A DNA stretch of 64,000 bases from Sabellastarte sp. h YS-2021 (GCA_964017235.1 OZ024931.1:97296221-97360220); one strand, 5' to 3'; positions 8,441-20,269 are shown, counted from the first letter of the stretch. The notes: generated by a model from the letters alone, not told the origin. Translations and numbers: made by a program.

Positions 8441-9438
8441 AAGCCCGACAGCCATTAACTTTTTTGCATGAGTTTCGAACACTCATTGTAACTCTCTGTT
8501 TAGAGGTTTGTCATGTTTCAATCAGCACAAATTGCAAAGTATTCAGAATACCCTTGCTCATATTGTTACAAATCATAGAAAGTATGCTCATGTTACACCC
8601 ATTCCAAAGAAACTCCACTGGTTCCTCCTTTCCACTAATCAGTCTTTAAGTCAGTCAAACATTAGGGCCATAGTTTTGCCTTTGATGCTCCTGAGATCTG
8701 GGATGAACTCCCTCATGATGTGCGCAGTGCAACATCAGTTGCCTCCTTCAGAAAGAAGCTCAAAACTTATCTGTTTGCAAAAGCCTATCCCCCATAGCCT
8801 CCCCTGTCACCCCTGTGTCCCATTGGTATGACTTGGCTATGTCCTTCGATTTACGTTAACTGCCTTCCTTTATGTTCAGATGTGCCTTAGAGTCCATCAG
8901 TGAGGGAGATTAAGCGCTATAAAAGTCCACATTAAGCCCGACAGCCATTAACTTTTTTGCATGAGTTTCGAACACTCATTGTAACTCTCTGTTTAGAGGT
9001 TTGTCATGTTTCAATCAGCACAAATTGCAAAGTATTCAGAATACCCTTGCTCATATTGTTACAAATCATAGAAAGTATGCTCATGTTACACCCATTCCAA
9101 AGAAACTCCACTGGTTCCTCCTTTCCACTAATCAGTCTTTAAGTCAGTCAAACATTAGGGCCATAGTTTTGCCTTTGATGCTCCTGAGATCTGGGATGAA
9201 CTCCCTCATGATGTGCGCAGTGCAACATCAGTTGCCTCCTTCAGAAAGAAGCTCAAAACTTACCTGTTTGCAAAAGCCTATCCCCCATAGCCTCCCCTGT
9301 CACCCCTGTGTCCCATTGGTATGACTTGGCTATGTCCTTCGATTTACGTTAACTGCCTTCCTTTATGTTCAGATGTGCCTTAGAGTCCATCAGTGAGGGA
9401 GATTAAGCGCTATAAAAGTCCACATTAGATTAGATTAG
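8441..9438 (+). mobile_element. LINE 3' end with 493-bp tandem duplication (unit 1)
   Basis: Translation gives LQSIQNTLAHIVTNHRKYAH and TPIPKKLHWF (near 8530-8620). After an internal deletion and a frame change, it gives PEIWDELPHDVRSATSVASF followed by RKKLKTYLFAKAYPP (8680-8795). These are typical of the C-terminal end of CR1/L2/jockey-type LINE reverse transcriptases. The 3' end reads AGCGCTATAAAAGTCCACATT and closes with ATTAGATTAGATTAG, a LINE-type tail. Here the stretch is duplicated: copy one 8441-8933, copy two 8934-9438, almost identical, with the join inside CACATT|AAGCCCGAC. 5'-truncated and dead. Confidence 0.8.
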
Positions 9439-9708
9439 CTATAACATAGTTAAATTGCAGACATGTACGTCATGGCCTAGCCGAGCAACAACTACTTTCA
9501 GGTTCTCACTGTTGAGTAAATCAGATGTAACTGGAAAACTATTGCATTTAGAGTATTCTGTTTAAATATGTTGTTCAGATACTTATGGGTCAGCCATAAC
9601 ATAGTGAAATTGTAGATCTGTAGCTCATGGCATAGCTGAGCAATAGCTACTTTTAGATTTTCACTGTTCAGTTAATCAGTTGTAACTTGAAAACTACTAC
9701 TGAATACC
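9439..9708. repeat. Two diverged 155-bp direct repeats
   Basis: ATAACATAGT starts at 9441 and 9596. Both copies run through a CATGGC(C/A)TAGC(C/T)GAGCAA block and a TGTAACTGGAAAACTA-like block. Divergence between the copies is far greater than between units, so this duplication is older than the array. Same region in other units: 19765-20034, 30553-30822, 41184-41453, 51737-52006 and 62290-62559. Confidence 0.7.
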
Positions 9709-9943
9709 TAGCCTTGCTTAAGGCTCAAATTTGCATGATCTTTTCAAACAAGCACACAGATATTTGGTATTCATAAAGCACTCATACATGTTAAGAGATA
9801 GAACCTAATCAGACAGTTTCTCTTAGCTGTATGCTGCTATAAAAGTCAGTACATGTATGAGTACATTATAGAAACTGAAACTCCATTATCGGAACTGGAA
9901 ACTTTCCCTAACTGCAAAGAAACTTGAGCCTTCAGTAAGGCTA
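9709..9943. mobile_element. 235-bp terminal-inverted-repeat element (MITE-like), unit 1
   Basis: Left end TAGCCTTGCTTAAGGCTCAA (9709-9728) pairs with right end TTGAGCCTTCAGTAAGGCTA (9924-9943), with three mismatches. A 9-bp direct repeat CTGAATACC flanks it at 9700-9708 and 9944-9952, a convincing target duplication. Inside, ACTCATACATGT is inverted as ACATGTATGAGT, so a single strand folds well. No coding capacity. A 9-bp duplication would suit a Mutator-like source, but the superfamily is not certain. Confidence 0.75.
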
Positions 9944-10066
9944 CTGAATACCATTTGCAGGCCACAACTTTTGTGTCCTTTTCTTCTGTCACTCTGAAAC
10001 TCAAAACACACAGTCAGCTGACACAGAGCCCGTTCACAGACACTGATTGCTTGTTCCTTCTTGCAC

Positions 10067-10806
10067 AGGATACCCTTGTACTACCCTGTGAGTCAAAAAT
10101 TTGCTTGAAATGGGTCTATCTCTTATGATTTCCCAGATATTTACATTTTTCATTTTCCGTTAAAATTCAACATGGCTGCCAAAAGTGGTGAAAAATTAAA
10201 TTTTGATCTGATGCACAGGATACTCTTAAAATACCCTGTGGGTCAAAAATTTGCTTGAAATGGCTCTATCTCTACTGGTTACTGAGATTTTTACAATTTT
10301 TTATTTTAAGCTAAAATCTAAGATGGCCTCCAAAAGTGGCGAAAATGAAATTTTCATCTTTTGCAAAGGATAAATTCATACTACCCTGTGGGTCAAAAAA
10401 TTCCTCGAAATGGCTCTATCCCTTATGCTTTATGAGATATTTACATTTTATTATTTTCTGCTAAAATCCAAGATGGCCGCCAAAAGTGGCGCAAATTAAA
10501 ATTGTTCTATTTTCAATAGGACACCCTTGAACTACCCTGCAGGTCAAAGATTCTCTCAAATTAGCTGCATCTCTTACAGTTTCCGAGATATTTACACTTT
10601 TTTATTTTCCACTAAAATCCAAGATGGTCTCCAAAAGTTGCGAAAATTGAAATTTTTATCTGTTACACAGGATACCCTTGTACTACTCTATGGGTGAAAA
10701 ATTCACACACAACTGCTCTATCTCTAATGGCTTCTGAGATATTTACAATTTTTTAGTTTTGGCAAAAATCAAAGATGCCTATCAAAAGGTGCAAAAATTG
10801 AATTCC
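10067..10806 (+). repeat. 150-bp tandem repeat, five copies (unit 1)
   Basis: Copies start with AGGATA or AGGACA at 10067, 10217, 10367, 10518 and 10669; the last is 138 bases long. Each has CTACCCTGTGGGTCAAAAA or similar, a GAGATATTTACA block, and ATGGCCGCCAAAAGTGG or a variant. Copies within one array differ much more from each other than matching copies do between units. Confidence 0.92.
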
Positions 10807-11043
10807 AGAAATTCCAGATGAAACACCAGTTCTACAAATAAGCAAAACCCATTTACCATAATGTACTTACATTCAATTAATCTGCTCATTTAATCAAGAA
10901 TATATTGCCATTTACATTACAAAATATATGAACATTGCAGAGATCTTCCTTTGTTTCTTTAGACTACCTATAAATTATAGCATACTTTTCTTTCAAACAT
11001 TAATTATCTATTTACACATAACAGATCAATCATTTTGTTTTTA
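10807..11043. other. AT-rich tail of the unit
   Basis: No gene or repeat recognised. It continues directly into the second DIRS relic of the next unit. Matching tails precede every later unit start. Confidence 0.5.
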
Positions 11044-11048
11044 CACTC

Positions 11049-11397
11049 AAAACTGAAAATTTTAATTACTTAAATGTAGCCTTCACAAGCTACAAGCTTA
11101 CCATGTGGAACCGAATGCTGATCTTGGAAGGCCGCAGGCATCCGGCCAACATCCAAGAAAAATAGACATTTATAGTTGGCCGTATCCTCAGGTTGTACTC
11201 TCGTGGCACTCTTCTCAATTCTTCCTCCTTTTTTCATTGCAATGTTGACCCATACCCCTCAGTAATACACCGGGGAAGCAGGGTGGGACTCTCTTCAGTT
11301 CCACATAGTAAGCTTGTAGCTTATAAAAGCTACATTTAAGTAATTACAATTTTCAATTTTATTGCGCTATAATAGCTTACCATGTGGAACTGAATCC
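11049..11397 (-). mobile_element. Second DIRS-like element, terminal repeat plus internal complementary region (full form)
   Basis: The left arm (11049-11117) has an inverted complement of about 65 bp at 11298-11364, differing at only a few sites. This is followed by ATTTTATTGCG and then by a second, forward copy of the arm's inner part (AGCTTACCATGTGGAACTGA). The same three-part arrangement makes the internal complementary region of the large DIRS element (13437-13529), which also contains ATTTTATTGCG. The remaining part of this element, including the opposite terminal repeat predicted by the complementary region, is not in the unit. Relationship to DIRS is inferred from architecture only. 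Confidence 0.7.
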
Positions 11398-13436
11398 AAC
11401 CATCTGGTGGAGGGATTACAACTGAGACTGGAAGAAGTCAATTTAATCCCAACCATCTGGTGGAGGGATTACAACTGAGACTGGAAGAAGTCAATTTTTC
11501 TTGGATTTGAATTAATAAATAGAATGAATGTTTTAGAAAATGCCAGTCTGAGTCCCATTTACAGTGCCCCGTCCCAGAGACTGAACCTGCAATAAGGCAA
11601 AAACCAGAAAGAATAAATGACAGCACTAAAAACTGTCAGGATATTTGAATGGAGGAGAGAAGTGCAGCCTATGCTCACTTTGAGAAGTAAAAAGGCCCTA
11701 GGGCTTGAGAATCTTGTAAATTTAAGCCACCCTATAATGAGATGAAACTTGTACTGGTTCATACAGACATACATACTCCCTGTAAATGGGGAATAACAAC
11801 CTTCTAGCCATCTAGCCTTGCCAGAGGCATTAATACATATAGTACAGACCCAACTGTTTGCATTATATTTATTCTTCATAATGTTCTCATATATTTATTA
11901 AGCTTAAGCTTAGGTAACTGAGAAAGGCCTCTGATACAGGATTACCTATCATTTGCCCCCCAGAGAATTTCCCCTTCGCTGATAGTCCTCCAATTTCTTT
12001 TACAAAGTTATGGTTTTCCCTCAGTGATACAGTGATTATCTTTTGAGTTTTCCCCTTTATATTTAAGTCATTTAGTGCTAGGAATATACATTGAATTTAG
12101 TTAATTTAGTTAGTTACACCAACTGGAGTAAAACCGGGACATGGTTTTTTATTTCTTCCCCCTCAAAAGTGCATAACTTATGTTTCATAATCCTGTTAAA
12201 ATATGAAGGGGGAAATCACAATATCACAGGGGGAAAACCATACATTGGTTGAAAAAAGGGGGGCAATCAGTGGGGGGAAATTCAGTTAAGGGAAAATCAA
12301 CAATCACCCTGACACAGTGTGCATTATGGCAAAAAAAATTTACACTTGCATTATGGTTTTAGATAGCCTGGAAGGCCAGGCTATTGGCCATGAATCAAGA
12401 ATAGAGAAAAAAGACATCAAGTAACATAAACACCACTTTATTTACTGTAACACTTCAGCAATTTCCTGTGAATATTTTTGACAAATTTTGTTGAATAGAA
12501 ATTAAATGTTGACTGCATTATCATACTTTGAATTGTACAGCATTTAACAGACTTTGAATGTATGAAATGAACTTATCATGTAGATCTGGTTAAAAAGGGA
12601 AATTCATGAAATATTTTTTTAGGGATGAGAGAAATTAAACAGAATAATAGGCAAAAGTTTTACAGTAAGATTCAGTGAAAAAAAGAGAACAGGGAACTTT
12701 GTTGAAGCCAACATAATTCATTTAATTTATAAACCTTATTTGTGATTTAGATGGAGATCTTTGCAGTTTTAAGTAAAGTAGGAACAAGTAAGACATGGTT
12801 ATGTTAGTAGTGTGGAGTTACAGTGAACAACACTAGTTGAAATAATGTTTATTTTGTAAGCTCGATTGGTTGCTTAATATACTACAGTTACATTCAAAAT
12901 ACCTTAGATGATTTTGTGAGCTGAAAAGGGTTGATGAAAAAAGAAAGAAAAATTTATAACTGTTAAGATTCCATTAATAGATAATCACATTTTTGCTGAA
13001 TCTTTTAATCTTGTGATATTTTAACAAACTCCCTTCCCCACACTAAACTTGAACCAAATAGCCAGGATTTTTGACATTCAACTTGTATATTCAGACTCTA
13101 CTGTATTATGGTTAATGAAAAGTGCACGTCTCATCTTTTGTGTAATGCTGGGGAAAAATTTTGCAAATTTAATAAGTAAATTAAATTTTTATAAGTTAAT
13201 ACCCTATCCAATGGACAATATGCTTAACCGGTCGGCGCAGACCGGCCCGCCAAACGTCAGAAAAAGACGTCCTGTGTTTCCACCGGCTGGCTGGTCCGTA
13301 GAACTGTGCACTCCCCAGATGGCGCCTCGTACTTCCTTCCTGTCCAGACAACCTGACATCATAGCATCTTTTTCGTTGTCTAAAACTCTTTGACCCCTAG
13401 TAAGCTGATAGCGGGGTCGGTGGGAGGGTCTTGTGT

Positions 13437-13529
13437 GTCCATTGGATAGGGTATTAACTTATAAACATTGAATTTACTTATTAAATTTGCAATTTTATTG
13501 CATTAATACATCCATCCAATGGACAATAT
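13437..13529 (-). repeat. DIRS internal complementary region (unit 2)
   Basis: Same two-part structure as in unit 1. The junction reads TTGCAATTTTATTGCATTAA: a G to A change relative to TTGCG in units 1, 5 and 6, shared with unit 4. Confidence 0.83.
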
Positions 13530-13897
13530 GCTGAATAACTACCGCTTGGTCGGCGGGTAAGTTACTAGGGACTTATGTGAACTCACAAATGATAGCAAAT
13601 TTTAACCTATGGTCTAGGCTGACTTTGTTAGGAGACCTATAGGTCCAGGCCTGGATTGACCTTAAGGTCAGGAAACCCTGTAAGGCCTTGGTCGGTTGCC
13701 AACAGCCGGTTACCCGGGGCTATACCGACGTCGCCCCCCCTTTTTAACAGACCTGCTCTGAGGTAGGGGAAGAGAGGGATGAGTTCAGTCCCAGAAAGCA
13801 CATAAACCTCCCGAAGGAAGCACGTCGTATTATATAGTATGTGCATGTAGAACTGTTAACATTATGTACATACATACAAATCTCCTCAATCTAAGGG

Positions 13898-14851
13898 TCA
13901 CTTGTGGTTCTGCTGAGCAGCCAACACCGAGCCCAATTGGTAAAGCTCTGAGTCAGCCCAAGCCACACCTTTCAGATAGAACAGTGTGAAGGTATTAAAC
14001 TATTAAGTGACTTCAGTGGTAGGCTGACAAGAATGGATCTAAGGAGACTCCCGACTGGAAGCCCTTAGGAGCAGCAAAGGCCCTGACATCATGAGCTTTT
14101 AACTTGATGTAAAGGGTGGGCCTCCTGGTCAGAGAGCTCATAACATAGGATCACAGTCTGCTTGATCCAAGAGGAGATAGAGGCAGGTGAGGTGTCTTGT
14201 TGGACACTTTCCTAAAGGAGACAAAACCACTTCCTTATTCTGTCTGAGGCCCTGTCCAGATAGTAGCGCAATGCTCTAACCGGAAAGAGGGACCTGTCAG
14301 ACTTGAGGGACCTATCCAGAGTGTCTGATATTCCTGTTTTGCCAAGCATGAATCTCACTTCTGCACTTGCCTGACCCAAGGGCCAAGAGGATAAAAGGTC
14401 TTGAAGGTCAGGTGCTTCAAGGAAGCCTCTAGGATTGGTTCAAAAGGAGCCTTAGCTAGCTGGTGTAAAAAACCAGGGATAGGCTCCAGGAGGGGATCCC
14501 CCTCCTACCTTTGGGTTTGTCTCTATGGAAACTATCCAGGAGACGAGTGAGATTTTCGTCTTGGTGCTGATGATGACAGGTAAAATAACTAGTTTATCAG
14601 CAATGGCTGACCTGTAACCATCAATGGTGCTGGGCTTAACTTCCTGTCCTCAAAAAGGCATATAAGGAAGTCAGCAACCGACTTATGGGGGGTGCCCTGA
14701 AGTCCACCTGATTAGTGATGGACCGCTTCGCCTCACTGACTGATCTGAATGATCCTCTTTGAGGAGCCTCAATCCTTGCTGCCACTGCCTCAGAGAATCC
14801 CTGTTTCTTTCTTTTTTTTCTTTTTTTGATTGCTGTGGCTCTAGGAGCCAT
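13898..14851 (-). pseudogene. Tyrosine recombinase remnant, 119-bp deletion (unit 2)
   Basis: The deletion (join at CCAGAGT|GTCTGATATTCC near 14322) removes the LYPSPSF to VVIPALA part of the catalytic domain. The 14 bases ACCTTTGGGTTTGT at 14507-14520 are present. The HDVR box and tyrosine box downstream are retained. Confidence 0.8.
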
Positions 14852-14900
14852 GTAAGCAGATTCAGATTTGTCAGATTTCTGTGAGGGATCTGATTGAGGC

Positions 14901-16218
14901 CTATGTTAACAGGTTGGGCAGGTTAGGCAGACTCAGTGGAATCTGATTGGACATGGTCATTAGATCCCAAAACCAAGGCCTGTTGGGCCTCCCCGGAGCA
15001 ATAAGAATGATTCTCTTGCATGGGGAGTCCTGTAACTTCTCCACCACTTGCCCAAGATGGCTTCTGGTGGGAAGGCATATGTGTCCAGATCCTCCCATGG
15101 CAGACTTAGTGCATCCACTGCTGTGGCCAGGGGATCCAGTACGGGTGACACAAACAGAGGCAACTTGTTGTTGAACCTCGTGGCAAATAGGTCTATTTTA
15201 GGCCGGTGCCACCGGCTGCATATTGTTTGGCAGACCTCCTGAAGGAGAGACCACTCTGTTTGGATGGTCTGGCCTAGCTTGGCTAGCTTGTCTGCTACCA
15301 CATTAGCTGGCCTGGAAAGTGTCGGGCTTTGAGAGTTACTTGATTTCTGGTGCACCCAGTCAAGATTCTCCAAAGTAGAGCACACAGTGGGCCCAACCTC
15401 ATCCCTCCTTCATTGTTTATGTATGACACCACTGTGGTGTCATCAGTAGCTACAAGTACTATCTTGTGTATGCAGAGGTCTTGGATCTCTTTTAAAGCTA
15501 GAAAGACTGCCTTGAGTTCTAGATCATTCATATGCAACTTGCTTTCCGGAAGGAACCAGGTGCCTCTTGCAGTGCATTCGTTTAAGTGAGGGCCCCACCC
15601 TTCTTTTCATGTGTCTGAAAAGATTTGTAGAGCATGTTTTACTGGGTGTAATGGTTAGCCTGTAAGGCCAATGTCCTCTTGCAGCCACCATTGTAAATGT
15701 GGGTGCAAGGACCTTGGTATTGTAATCACCTTTTCTAGTGACTCTGGTACCCTCCAGTTGCTTTTGAGATGCCACTGTATGGGTCTCATATGAGGTCGGC
15801 CTAGGTGAAACTGCTTTTCTGTGGCTGTTAGTAAACCCATCACAGACATGAACTGCTGGACCAGACAAGCCAGTAGTGACAGTATTTGTAGTAGGATGTC
15901 CTGAAGTTCTGCCAATGGTCCGGTGTCTGTCGGACCCGACCGGCCCTGAGGTTGGACTGGTAACCTACAAAATCGAAGATCAGCTTTGGTTCCAGTTCCG
16001 ACTTTTCCAAATTCACCAGCCAACCTAGTTCTTGGCATATTTTCAACAGATATTGAGTATGCTGGAGACAAACGTGGTGGGATGCTTATATCCTTCTACA
16101 TGGCCATCAGTTTCACCTCCTTGTCATTACAGTGAACTCCAAGACTGCTGCAGACAGACCGAAAAGCAGCTTTGAATAGGTATGTCCAACCCTGGACATG
16201 AAATGTCAGATATTTCCT
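14901..16218 (-). pseudogene. Reverse transcriptase-RNase H remnant, 5' deleted (unit 2)
   Basis: The 183-bp deletion removes the METLETIRL to YFHIPV part, so the remnant starts at about the RKYLTFHVQGW box. The short plus-strand sequence CTTACGATG marks the join at 16218/16219, with CT microhomology. The RNase H fragment has LKEIQDL and NNKLPLF. Stops and frameshifts are as in unit 1. Confidence 0.85.
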
Positions 16219-18570
16219 TACGATGTTCAGGGTCCTTGTCGAGCCTGGTCTGGTCTGGAAAAGGGGGTGTGTGGCCCTCCTTCTAAATTGTACTACCTGG
16301 GGACCAGCTCCCAAGGCTTCCTAAGTTCCCAAAGGTGATTTAGTCTGGCCCCTTCAGGTAAGTTTAGTAGAACCTTTGGTAGACTGATAAAAATTTACTG
16401 TCCCTCTGGATACTGGTCCGATGTGGTGACAGTGATACCAGTTAACAGTCCACTTGTTCTTGCTGTGGTCCAGCCCGGGTGGGGCTGACACAACTCTTGA
16501 CATTACATAGACTCTTGACCCTAGACCAGCCGCCTGTAAGGTGGAGCATGTATACATTGTCATTTGTATGATGGCTGACCCTTGACCGGACACAATGAAA
16601 CAGGTCCGATTGTGAACCACATTTTCTCTTGCTGTTCAAAAAACCCATTTGATTTCTCTGTAACCAGCAATTTTGGCCACAGCAATTTTATGTAGCCCTT
16701 AGTAACCAGTAAAACTGACAGGCTAGGCTGACCATTGAATTTAGTTACTGGTCTACTAACTAGGTAGCCCCCAAGTGGTCTGCCGGTCGGTTCCGGTCCT
16801 TTGAAACCAGTATGAAAAGGGCAAGACAGCAACTGCACCTGATAGTAGGTCAGTAGTCTCTGTAACCAGCTGGTGTGAACTAAAACTGCTCAGTGAAAAC
16901 TGTATAGCTAGAAACCGGCTGGTGAGTCCTGTAACCGGCTGAAGCAGTTTCTGTGTAGGAAAAAGCTTCCTGTCAGGGACTACTCATTATTAGGCCTATC
17001 ATCAGTCTTAGGCCACTGAATAGGCTGCTGATGAGGAGTGGTCAGCTGGTAGGAGACCTTTGGGATGCTGATTCTTCGTGCTGGTTGGAAGGCAAGAAGG
17101 CTTGTAGCCGGCTAATATGAAGCGAGCTGTTCAGTGCAGGCTGTGCCGCCGGTAACGGGTCGGTACACTCTGTAACCAGTTGACAAAACTGTACAAGGCT
17201 GTGTAGTTGGTACCCTGCCGGTACACTGTAACCAGTTGTTAAAGCTACTGTATAAGGCTGTGTAGCTGGTCGGTACACTGTAACCAGTTGTTGAAGTAAC
17301 CGTACACACAACTATCTTGTGTTGAATTCAGTTTACTGCACGTTTCCTCCATTAATTACAATGTTTGTTTGAACGCACGTCTTATTTGTAGTTTCACAGT
17401 TGCTGGGAAAGCCCTTGTGAGCTATATTTAGAAACAATTGTTAGTCGGTGTGTCACGTGACCAGCTTGCTGGTCGGAGGGACAACGTGATTGGCTGATTG
17501 GAGATGACGATCAGCTTCGTGACCTGGTCGGTGAATCACGTGACCAGTTTCGGGGAGATGACCTCACTGGTCGCGTTCTTTCCTTTTTATTACAGTAAAC
17601 GTGAGTTGACTGGTCGACTGATGCCTGTAGCAGAGAAGTCTGTACCAGTGGTAAATTTCAAAAACTAACAACTGGAATCACAATAGACGTGAGTGCAAAG
17701 AATGCACTTCCGACCTTCTTGTTCGGTGAATCATGTGATTAACTTCGTGATCTGGTCGGTGAAAACATGTGACCAGCTTCGTGATTTGAGGAAGACACGC
17801 GATTGGTTGACTGGATATGACGTCAGAGGTCGCGTTCTTTGAGCTGGCCGGTCGGCTGATGCTTTAAAAGCAGAGGACCCTGGCCCAGTGTGCTCTGTAG
17901 ATGAAAGTCCTGGCCGGTCTGAAGTCGGTTCTTCTTCTCAGCCGGCTGTACACTCAAACCAATGTCCTGGCCATCCACTGCCCTTATTACCGACACAAGG
18001 ACCAGGTCCACAAGGGTGGGACTGAGAGTGTGCTCTGAAGAAATCTGAAGAATTCATCTCATGCTTCTGATGAAAAAATACTCGAGCTAGGCTGGTGTCA
18101 CTGATGCTTTACAGCAGAGAAGTCATACCAGTGCGCTCTGATGAAGAATGCACCTTTCCTGGGGAATTCCTTCTATATACAGTGCTCAAAACTACGTAGA
18201 CTGAAGTTCCCGTGATTTCTATTTGTAGTCATAGAAATAACGTTTCTATGGCGACTGTAGCTGGAATGTTAAAGAAGGTACATTCAACACAAAAGACACG
18301 GCTAAAATACCTGTAAGTAGTAAATCCATAATTCATCAATATTATCGATCTGCCCCTTACAACACAGAGGTTGAATGGGAGGAAACTAGAAAAATTGCTG
18401 CCTTCATATATATATATCGATTACTGCCCTATCATCAACAGCTAGGGATTGTTTCCAGCAGATTTCTTCACTAAAATATCCCCAAAATAAGGTTAAAATC
18501 TGTCATAAAGTACACTTTTCTTTGAAAGCTCTGGAGATGTTGAAAACACGTCTGCACAGTACACGTGCCA
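16219..18570 (-). other. DIRS 5' region, no gag seen (unit 2)
   Basis: Same repeats as in unit 1, native orientation (segment 17042-17668). The TGACGTCA box is at 17818-17825. One CACGTG of unit 1 is changed to CATGTG near 17734. Confidence 0.55.
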
Positions 18571-18968
18571 AACGAAAAAGATGCTATGATGTCAGGTTGT
18601 CTGGACAGGAAGGAAGTACGAGGTGCCATCTGGGGAGTGCACAGTACTACGGACCGGCCAGCCGGTGGAAACACAGGACGTCTTTTTCTGACGTTTGGCG
18701 GGCCGGTGTGCGCCGACCGGTTAAGGATATTGTCCATTGGATAGGATGTATTAACACAATAAAAAATACACGTCCTACCATCTGTATTGATTCAGAAGTG
18801 ATGTGCATTGAGGTTGGAGTCTGGGGGAATAGAAGGGGAGTGGCAATGTTTAATTTTCCAGAACTACATTCCTTGGTTTGAATCTGTGGGAAAAATTGGC
18901 AATGAACTTAATTTGAAAATATTTTACATCAAAATGTTCTGACAATAAATGAATTCATCAAGAGTTAT

Positions 18969-19054
18969 GGCTTTTTACCTAGTGGTTAACAAGTCTGGCT
19001 TCTGTTTTATCATAGGCTGTTACCTCTTTGTGGGTTCCACTCCCACAAGTGGCA
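18969..19054 (+). other. tRNA-like SINE head (unit 2)
   Basis: T arm GTGGG-TTCCACT-CCCAC is intact; no difference of note from unit 1. Confidence 0.5.
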
Positions 19055-19259
19055 ATGCTGCGTGCCTGTCTCAGTTATTATGACCCTGGTTGTTGAACAT
19101 GATGTCCATCTTTATCTTAAACTTTAACCAATTATCAAAACACATCAATACAACTTGTGAGCATTTTTTAAAAATTTTTTTAATTTTTTCTCTCTTAAAA
19201 AATTCAGTTCTAATGGAACTTCCAGCTTTTGTACAGGGCTTCCAACTTTCCAAGGTTAC

Positions 19260-19764
19260 AAGCCCGACAGCCATTAACTTTTTTGCATGAGTTTCGAACA
19301 CTCATTGTAACTCTCTGTTTAGAGGTTTGTCATGTTTCAATCAGCACAAATTGCAAAGTATTCAGAATACCCTTGCTCATATTGTTACAAATCATAGAAA
19401 GTATGCTCATGTTACACCCATTCCAAAGAAACTCCACTGGTTCCTCCTTTCCACTAATCAGTCTTTAAGTCAGTCAAACATTAGGGCCATAGTTTTGCCT
19501 TTGATGCTCCTGAGATCTGGGATGAACTCCCTCATGATGTGCGCAGTGCAACATCAGTTGCCTCCTTCAGAAAGAAGCTCAAAACTTACCTGTTTGCAAA
19601 AGCCTATCCCCCATAGCCTCCCCTGTCACCCCTGTGTCCCATTGGTATGACTTGGCTATGTCCTTCGATTTACGTTAACTGCCTTCCTTTATGTTCAGAT
19701 GTGCCTTAGAGTCCATCAGTGAGGGAGATTAAGCGCTATAAAAGTCCACATTAGATTAGATTAG
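19260..19764 (+). mobile_element. LINE 3' end, single copy (unit 2)
   Basis: One copy only, so this unit is either ancestral to the duplication or has lost one repeat by slippage. The 3' tail ATTAGATTAGATTAG is intact. Confidence 0.8.
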
Positions 19765-20034
19765 CTATAACATAGTTACATTGCAGACATGTACGTCATG
19801 GCCTAGCCGAGCAACAACTACTTTCAGGTTCTCACTGTTGAGTAAATCAGATGTAACTGGAAAACTATTGCATTTAGAGTATTCTGTTTAAATATGTTGT
19901 TCAGATACTTATGGGTCAGCCATAACATAGTGAAATTGTAGATCTGTAGCTCATGGCATAGCTGAGCAATAGCTACTTTTAGATTTTCACTGTTCAGTTA
20001 ATCAGTTGTAACTTGAAAACTACTACTGAATACC

Positions 20035-20269
20035 TAGCCTTGCTTAAGGCTCAAATTTGCATGATCTTTTCAAACAAGCACACAGATATTTGGTATTCAT
20101 AAAGCACTCATACATGTTAAGAGATAGAACCTAATCAGACAGTTTCTCTTAGCTGTATGCTGCTATAAAAGTCAGTACATGTATGAGTACATTATAGAAA
20201 CTGAAACTCCATTATCGGAACTGGAAACTTTCCCTAACTGCAAAGAAACTTGAGCCTTCAGCAAGGCTA
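20035..20269. mobile_element. 235-bp terminal-inverted-repeat element (unit 2)
   Basis: The right end TTGAGCCTTCAGCAAGGCTA pairs with the left end at 19 of 20 sites, better than in unit 1. Target duplications CTGAATACC lie at 20026-20034 and 20270-20278. Confidence 0.75.

Larger units (their letters stand above)
1..11043. repeat. Macrosatellite unit 1 (11043 bp)
   Basis: First full copy of the tandem unit; the motif CACTCAAAA that opens it recurs at 11044, 21220, 32158, 42789, 53342 and 63895 followed by the same sequence. This copy is the longest: it has the 493-bp LINE duplication, the native orientation of the invertible DIRS segment (6226-6849), the 119-bp recombinase segment (3219-3337), the 183-bp segment at 5220-5402 and five 150-bp repeats. 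It lacks the centre of the second DIRS relic and the 14-bp recombinase segment. The unit boundary is only a phase choice; it does not match an element end. Confidence 0.97.
13161..18764 (-). mobile_element. DIRS-like retrotransposon (unit 2)
   Basis: Terminal repeats at 13161-13377 and 18571-18764 and internal complementary region at 13437-13529. At 5604 bp it is shorter than the others because of the 119-bp and 183-bp internal deletions. The outer 5' end reads TTAACACAATAAAA where the other units have TTAACGCAATAAAA, so one base of the conserved end is changed. Confidence 0.9.

Noticed and set aside
9424..9438. ATTAGATTAGATTAG as telomere-like repeat
   Set aside because: Only about three short periods at a LINE 3' end, and not the TTAGGG type; a LINE tail explains it.
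10067..10806. CRISPR-like regular repeats
   Set aside because: The period is a 150-bp diverged satellite with no short identical repeats separated by unique spacers, and the context is eukaryotic.
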